Assembly (NCBI GenBank): GCA_023630585.1
Contig: CM042553.1
Coordinates: forward strand, 20,308,020-20,372,019
Length of the DNA: 64,000 nucleotides
Reading direction: 5' to 3'
DNA from: Cranoglanis bouderius
Lineage: Eukaryota; Chordata; Actinopteri; Siluriformes; Cranoglanididae
Shown here in pieces: positions 58,081 through 64,000 of the stretch (positions are counted from its first letter, which is position 1; each line of letters begins with the position of its first letter). Under the pieces are notes generated by a model. It saw only the letters and a list, made by a program, of their open reading frames with translations. It made no database searches and was not told where the DNA came from. The position numbers and the translations under genes were made by a program.

Positions 58081-58600
58081 CTCTAGAGCCGAAAGTTTGT
58101 GGACAGCTGAACATCACGCCCATATGTGCTTGTTGAGCATCCCATTCCAGATTTAGTTCCCTATTTGCCGTTATAATAAGCTCCGCTCTTCTGGGAAGGC
58201 TTTCCACTAGATTTTGGAGTGTGACTGTGGGGATTTGTGATCATTCAGCCACAAGTGCATTAGTGAGGTCGGGCACTGATGTTGAACGAGGAGGTGCATC
58301 CGGTGTTCCAGTTCATCCCAAAGCTGTTCACTGGGGTTGAGGACAGGGCTCTGTGCAGGACACTCGAGTTCTTCCACTCAAGCCTCGGCAAACCATGTCT
58401 TCATGGAGCTCGCTCTGTGCACGGGGCATCGTCATGTTGGAACAGGTTTGGGCCTCTTAGTTCCAGTGAAGATAAATCTTAACGCTATAGTGTACAAAGA
58501 CATTCTAGACTCTTGTGTGCTTCTAACTTTGTGGCAACAGTTGTGGGAAGAACCAAATATGGTCAGGTGTCCACATACTTTTGCCCACGTAATGTATGAG
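58081..58600 (-). mobile_element. Tc1-like element remnant with both ends
   Basis: It begins TCTAGAGCCGAAAGTTTGTG GAC and ends GTCCACATACTTTTGCCCAC, imperfect inverted ends. The interior reads, on the minus strand, as a decayed DDE C-terminal region (SVPDLTNAL, NLVESLPRR) with stops. Confidence 0.7.
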
Positions 58601-59189
58601 ACAGTTGACCGACAGTTAAGATCATATAAAGCATGGTTATAAAGAAAAGTAAAAGAATGTGTAAACAGCCAACTGGCAGACAAACACCTAACATGTCCGT
58701 CGTAGTGGTGACACTCCAGACCAAGCAGTGAATTTCTCGTGGCTTTGATCTTCCGTGTGTGATACCTGTCCATGTGTCTGCTGGTCAGTGGAGTGGCTGT
58801 GGCTGGGACTTTACTCTGCTCTGCTCCTTTTGCTCTCTGCTTGCGCTGCTTGGAGCCATTTCTGAGCAGTCTAGTGTGGCGATGTACCTGTGCTCACTTT
58901 GTGCAGCACTTGTGCAGATATGGTTTCAGTTTAACATTTCCTTTTTGAGTGTAACGTTTCCATGCCGTGCCCTTTTCAAATCCGTATGCAGATACGGACA
59001 TTTATGTCGTAGTGGCACTGCGTTGAACCCCTACTATAAATATATTGGTTTAATCAGCAGTGTTAGGAAAGTTCTTATTTAAGATAATAATTCTTATCAT
59101 TTCCTGCTTAAGGGTTAAGTTTTTGTTCCTGGAATGATTCACTGCTAGTAACGATCTTATTTATTCCCCAGGCCGTCATCCCACACCTA

Positions 59190-59700
59190 ATCTAAAGAAA
59201 GGGCACCGAGCGAAAGCATACAAAGCCAAGGGGTTAAACGAAAGGAGCTTTTGTGACATTTGCCCTCAAGGGAAGCCACAGCGTTTTCCCCTACCTGCAT
59301 TTTTTTCCGTCTTTTTCTCTCTCTCTCTCTTTCTCTCTCTGCTTTCGGGCTAACAAAAGAGATATTGGAGATCGGGGTTGCTGTCATTTGAAAGCAGTGA
59401 CCTTGCCCGTGCTTCTTATTATTAACCTAACCTCTTTTCGTATTGAGTGGAAAAAGCACTTGTGCGGGTGCTCGGTTTCAGCCACCCATACCTTGAAGAA
59501 TTGCCTCCATAATAATAGAACCTGTGATTGTTCACAGGCAACGGGAAGGCAATCCCCGTGATAAGAATGATGGCTTTGCCGAGGAGATGGGATATAAACA
59601 TGGTGATGAGAGGGATGGATTCGAGATGGAAAAAGTGGAGACTTTACATCCCATAAGCCCTTCGAGTGCCAAGGTTCTGTGGCTGAAGGGACAATGGTCA
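59190..59700. promoter_or_regulatory. Candidate conserved non-coding block 1
   Basis: Complex, non-repetitive sequence with GCTGTCATTTGAAAGCAGTG, TTATTATTAACCTAACCTC and GATTGTTCACAGGCAACGGG. It contains a short (CT)n run at 59319-59341. The call rests on appearance only. Confidence 0.3.
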
Positions 59701-61089
59701 ATGAGAGCTTAGCCTTGATTCCAGGCTCAAGTTCCTCAAAGGCATCTGGATCAGCTGTAGGTTCATTGGGAATTTAGTGAGGTAAAATCGGGGCTGGTAT
59801 GTATAAAGCTTCTGAGAATTCCTCTGAAAAATAATCTGAAAAGATCCTTGCTTAAAAGATGGGAGTATAAATGTGTTAAAAGTTCTCAGAGGAACTTTTA
59901 GTGAGGGGTAGGAGTTCATTCAGGGAGGAAATATTTCCCATGTTGCCCTTAGAAATAGAAATGTGAAATGAACCAATAGAAATGTGCAAAAAGTAGACTA
60001 ATACAGGATACAGAGTCAGCCCGAGAGCCTACTGTATGCTCCTGTAAATGTAAGAGCTAAAGCCAGTGATAATTCTGCTATTTGCTTAGCATGTGCGTAA
60101 ACACAGGATAATCAGCTAATAATCCAAGCACTTTATAACTGAAATGTACTTTTATTCATATTTACAATCTACATATTACATCATGCTGTTTTACTCTTAA
60201 AATCAAACAAACATATCAGTTAGATGATCACAATTCAATCAGACATTGTGTTGTTTCTTGTGTTTATGGAGATATTTCATCACTAATCAAACTTGTGGGA
60301 ATTTATTTATTTATTTATTTTTTGAATACCTCTGAAGCACTTCTAAATACTCACCCATTTACGAATATCTGTAAGGCTAAAGAATGTTTTCTTAGGCCCA
60401 AGTGTAGGATAACTCCAACATCCCTGCCCATCATATTTGTGGTCAATAGCAATTTGACATCCAGTGCAAAGAATTCAATGTGTATTAACAATGCATCACA
60501 TCCAAACGTCAGGTGAAACTCAAGACCACCTCTAGCTTCACTCACACCTGGAAATTAATGAGAGCTTCACTTTGCAACTGAGACCTTGAAAACTGGTGTG
60601 TGTTTGGCCACTCAATATCTCAGTGTCTCTAATAACTACATAGTTGCCATTATTTGATGAAAGCTCTCGCGTGAGAGGCAATAGTCCTGTTGCTGTGACT
60701 TACTACTAGTAGACCAAAAATGACAAATAACAAAAAAGAAAAATAGTTTCACCTTTACACTACCTTCAAATTAAAATATTGTCTCTGAAAACCCTTGTAG
60801 ACGTTGTTTACTTAAATGATCTCTAAGGGACAGTGAAACAGAACAGCACAGCATTTTCTTCCATTAAAATGTCTGAACTGGGGCCAGTTCAAGAAAGAAT
60901 AGTGCAAACAATTACGTGTCGGCCTGAGCGTTTTGCCCAGCCTGCCAGGTCTCGAGCCGTGTGTGAATGCAGACCGAGTGCTGAAAGCATGCGCCGTTGT
61001 CAGTATGCAAGCCGCGGAGGAGGCTGCAAAGCTCAGCTGTGTTTCCTCCTGGCACGCAACCAATTGCTTTCAATATTTCTTTTTGAAAA

Positions 61090-61400
61090 CGTCTTCCCAG
61101 GCAGGTAATTAAGTTTCTTCCCACCCCTCCCCATTCTACTCTTGGCACGGATCTCGGAGTGTAAATGATTCCAATTGAGCGTGGACTGGAATTTAATTGA
61201 TCAAAATGTCATCCTCTCTGCCACTCATGTGGACAGAGGGTAATAAAAGAACCGAGGAGGAAAAAAAAAAGTTTTACGGCTCTGGCTTGCCAGCTGAAAA
61301 GGCAGTGCCAAGCTGTCGAGGAGGGCTGGCTATGCTAAATGTGCCAATAAATATAAAGTGTGTGCCGAGCAGAGAAAGGAACTTGGGCCTTTGAAATGTG
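61090..61400. promoter_or_regulatory. Candidate conserved non-coding block 2
   Basis: Contains GGCAGGTAATTAAG, TTTAATTGATCAAAATGTCA and CCAATTGAGCG: TAATTA and TTGATCAA sites of homeobox/LEF type in non-repetitive context. Confidence 0.3.
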
Positions 61401-62239
61401 ATGGCTTAAACATCTTGAATTTTGAATAGCAACTGGTTTCACCTTCTACAGCTGGCGAAGGACGTCCGTCCAAAACGTCCCGCTACTCAAGAAGTAGAAA
61501 GTGTTCCAACTTCTACATTTATTAAGGGGAGCTCTCACATTAGGACTGTCCTTTGGTGTGTCAGGTGATGCAGTGATGTGATTAGCTCTTCCTGCCTCCG
61601 ACCTGACTGAGATCAATGAACGCTGTGTCCTCATCGACAGCCCGGCCCCATTAAAGAGGCATCAGTCTGCGTCCTCACAGTAGCCTGCCAAACTCCCTTA
61701 TTCACTATCGAGTCTATGGATCAGGAACACACAAGACGGACATCATTTACTGCTCAAAGATGGGCCGTCTGCTTTCGATAGACTGTACTGGTCAAATTGA
61801 ATCAAAGCATGTCTGCTCAACGTCACGTCACCGTTACGATTTTACAGCAAATATAGCTGTAGGTGTGTTAACTATCAGGTCATGAGTTACTCTGTGGTGC
61901 TGTATCACATCTCAATGCATCATGATTCTCAAAGTCTACAGATTAATGACATCTACTGTATAATGTCTGTGTGTCAGATCCATCAAGGCTTAGACCTCAG
62001 TCTGTCCTTTACTTCCCCCATACGCTTTACTTACTCGCTTTATTGATGCTTTGTGATGAACTCTTGAAGCACATTTGCTGACGGGCAAAAGGAAAACATT
62101 ATATTGGAAATCACTGTTGCCTTTAAGCAAAAAAAGTCTTCTGTCTGCAAATTAGTTTTTTGTTTTGTTTTGTTTTTTTTGCTACGTTTTCCATACATCA
62201 ACTCTTTTATATTTTTCTAATACTATTGCTTCCTTTCTT

Positions 62240-62490
62240 TTCCTGCATTTGAAACGAACTGATGCTCGGCGAACATTTACTGTGCAACAGCACTGTTGAT
62301 ATTTTTCAAAGCCCTGGCAGTGGCAGCCATCCAAATATCTCTTGTCTAATGTCAAGCCCGAATTAGAGAAAGCTAATTCATGATTCTGATGCCGTTCTCT
62401 TTACCTTGTTGAGCACTTTGTCAAAATGAGGACAGACAACCACTCTGGGTTGCTCTAATTATTGCACTTGACAGAAACATGTAGCTTTCT
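62240..62490. promoter_or_regulatory. Candidate conserved non-coding block 3
   Basis: Dense runs such as CACTGTTGATATTTTTCAAA, GCAGCCATCCAAATATCTC, GAATTAGAGAAAGCTAATTC (an inverted pair) and TGCTCTAATTATTGCACTTG. No repeats. Confidence 0.35.
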
Positions 62491-62579
62491 CTAAAAAATG
62501 ATTCATAGAAAATACTCTGCATATTTCTGTGAGCAGGGTAGTGAAATATCTAACAGGAGAGTATAAAATCCACATAGGA

Positions 62580-62900
62580 ACACTATGGGCTATATTTACT
62601 GAGACAAGCACTAATTACAGCTGATTAATTTACCATTGGTGATTGAAGATCGGGCCAATTTGGTGGGTGCCAATAAACTCAGGTGAACCTTTTAGAATTA
62701 ACATATGGACAGTGCAGAATAAAACCCTTTCCGCTTGTGTTCCTGTCAGTAAACAGGAGAATCTGGGCTTGTACCTGAATTTTTAAGGCCGCATTTTTGT
62801 TCTAGCTACGTTTAACTTCATTAGGCTGAAGTGGGTTCAGGTTCACAGGGTTCAAGGCACCGTTGAATTACGTTTAGTGACACCATAAAACCCCATGAAA
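62580..62900. promoter_or_regulatory. Candidate conserved non-coding block 4
   Basis: GCACTAATTACAGCTGATTA then ATTTACCATTGGTGATTGAA: TAATTA, CAGCTG and ATTGG motifs packed within 50 bp, followed by AACTCAGGTGAACC. Confidence 0.35.
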
Positions 62901-63639
62901 GGCAAAGCTCGTGACAAAATGGTGACTAAGCAATGAAGGAGCACCTCCTAATCTCAGTGTGTGTAAATCTTCCAGTAATGCAGCTCAGCCTTTGCAGCGT
63001 TAGACACACTAACACTTCCTCCTTTCATAGGGAGCCATTACTTTTGTTGTGGCTAGTTGAATGGCTAGTCTTATTTGTCTTAATTTGTGGATTTGACAAA
63101 TAAAACCGTTTTGGATTGCTTTCTTTCAAGTCATTAATATAAAATGACTGAACACTTGTATTAAATGTGTGTGTGTAACGTTAAATAAATAAGCGATTTA
63201 AACTTGACGGCATAATCCGTATATAAAATCGCAGTAACTCATCGCCAATTATACAACTGGTAGCAGATCCATCGAGATTTACATGAAGTGAGTTTCATGT
63301 GAGTTTCCTTGTACATAAATTTACATAAACTCAGGAACTCTTGTCGGATATAAATGTTTTTTTCAAACTAACACTATTTTCATGAATAGCACATTTCTTA
63401 TTGTTTTTGAATACATTTGTTTGTATTCTGCTTGATAAATGTGGCCCATGATGTGTTTCCTCATCATTCAAGAAACGTACATTATGCTAAACATGCAAAA
63501 GTGACCAAAAGTGAGCAATATAGACAAGACATGAGAGAAAAGGGAAAGGGTGATGAAGTTCTTCTTTTGGTTTCGGGACCTATATATATATATATATTTT
63601 GTGTGTTAATTTTCCAAAGTGCTTTGATAAATCAGAATT

Positions 63640-63960
63640 AGGTCTAACTTTGTGAAGAAAACGCCTTCAAAAACATGGTTTGCGGACGCACGCTGCATTA
63701 ATAGACACAGATGTAATTTTTACACACGAGACACAAAAGAACACGAGAGCCTTTGAATCTGATACGGTTTCATCAGTCACTTTGTGATATACATTGTAGA
63801 CTTGTCGCTGGAGAAAAAGGTAATGAGAAGAGATTCCTGGGATTGTGAAATCCCACATATTGTTACTGATTATGGCTGTAATGAGAAAGCAACCAGGCTC
63901 TTGAGAGCTGAAATGCGAGCGCTTTAGGAGGAATTGTTGCACCTACGATGGTATGCCACA
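63640..63960. promoter_or_regulatory. Candidate conserved non-coding block 5
   Basis: GCACGCTGCATTAATAGACA, GATTCCTGGGATTGTGAAAT and GATTATGGCTGTAATGAGAA in non-repetitive sequence near the window end. Confidence 0.3.
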
Positions 63961-64000
63961 GCCGTTTCGGTGACTGAGGCTCATTTTCCCAAGCTAACCA

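Larger units (their letters stand above)
58601..64000. other. Low-repeat intergenic DNA
   Basis: No coding frame resembles a known protein. Base composition is balanced, dispersed repeats almost vanish, and several blocks described separately look like conserved non-coding elements. Confidence 0.4.

Overview
This window is vertebrate nuclear DNA, most likely from a teleost fish. Genes have short exons with GT-AG introns, (CA)n/(TA)n microsatellites are abundant, and several Tc1/mariner copies, foldback MITEs and L2/SINE tails of the kind common in fish genomes are present. A repeated intronic MITE family resembles sequences I associate with catfishes, but the species assignment is only an impression. 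No CRISPR array, operon or other prokaryotic feature is present.

Region 1 (1 to about 43.7 kb, + strand) is the 3' half of nf1 (neurofibromin). I reconstruct 23 coding exons in frame, from legacy exon 27b (388-498) to the last exon 49 (stop at 40014-40016). They encode the C-terminal 1,262 residues: the rest of the Sec14/CRAL-TRIO domain, the PH-like module and the long HEAT-like C-terminal region. Of the 22 internal exons, 21 have the length I recall for human; exon 44 is two codons shorter. One intron uses a GC donor.

Region 2 is the 19.1-kb intron 27b of nf1 (499-19630). As in mammals, it holds genes on the opposite strand: omg (10876-12147) and an EVI2-family single-pass membrane protein gene (15321-16010). 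Between nf1 exon 27b and omg lie two further antisense genes, at 2657-2893 and 5690-6073. They are paralogues for very short Ser/Thr-rich proteins with a signal peptide and a GPI-type tail, CD52-like in layout. Each has its own duplicated TATA promoter, non-coding first exon and 3' UTR, and eroded extra pieces of the unit lie around them. This is the least conventional coding content in the window.

Region 3 (about 44-51 kb, + strand) is akap1: a mitochondrial-anchor N-terminus, a PKA-binding-like helix, a KH domain and a Tudor domain over ten coding exons (46277-50896), with a probable untranslated first exon ending at 45304.

Region 4 (51-64 kb) has no gene I can support. It holds repeat remnants to about 58.6 kb. 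After that come long, low-repeat stretches rich in homeobox-like motifs that look like conserved non-coding DNA. In human, MSI2 follows AKAP1, so these may be regulatory elements of an msi2 gene beyond the window; that is inference.

The nf1 introns and 3' region carry many DNA-transposon copies: a full-length Tc1 with one visible nonsense codon, a 5'-truncated Tc1, an internally deleted Tc1, a foldback fragment and several MITEs. Three nf1 splice donors (exons 32, 46, 48) run directly into (CA)n tracts, which may affect splicing.
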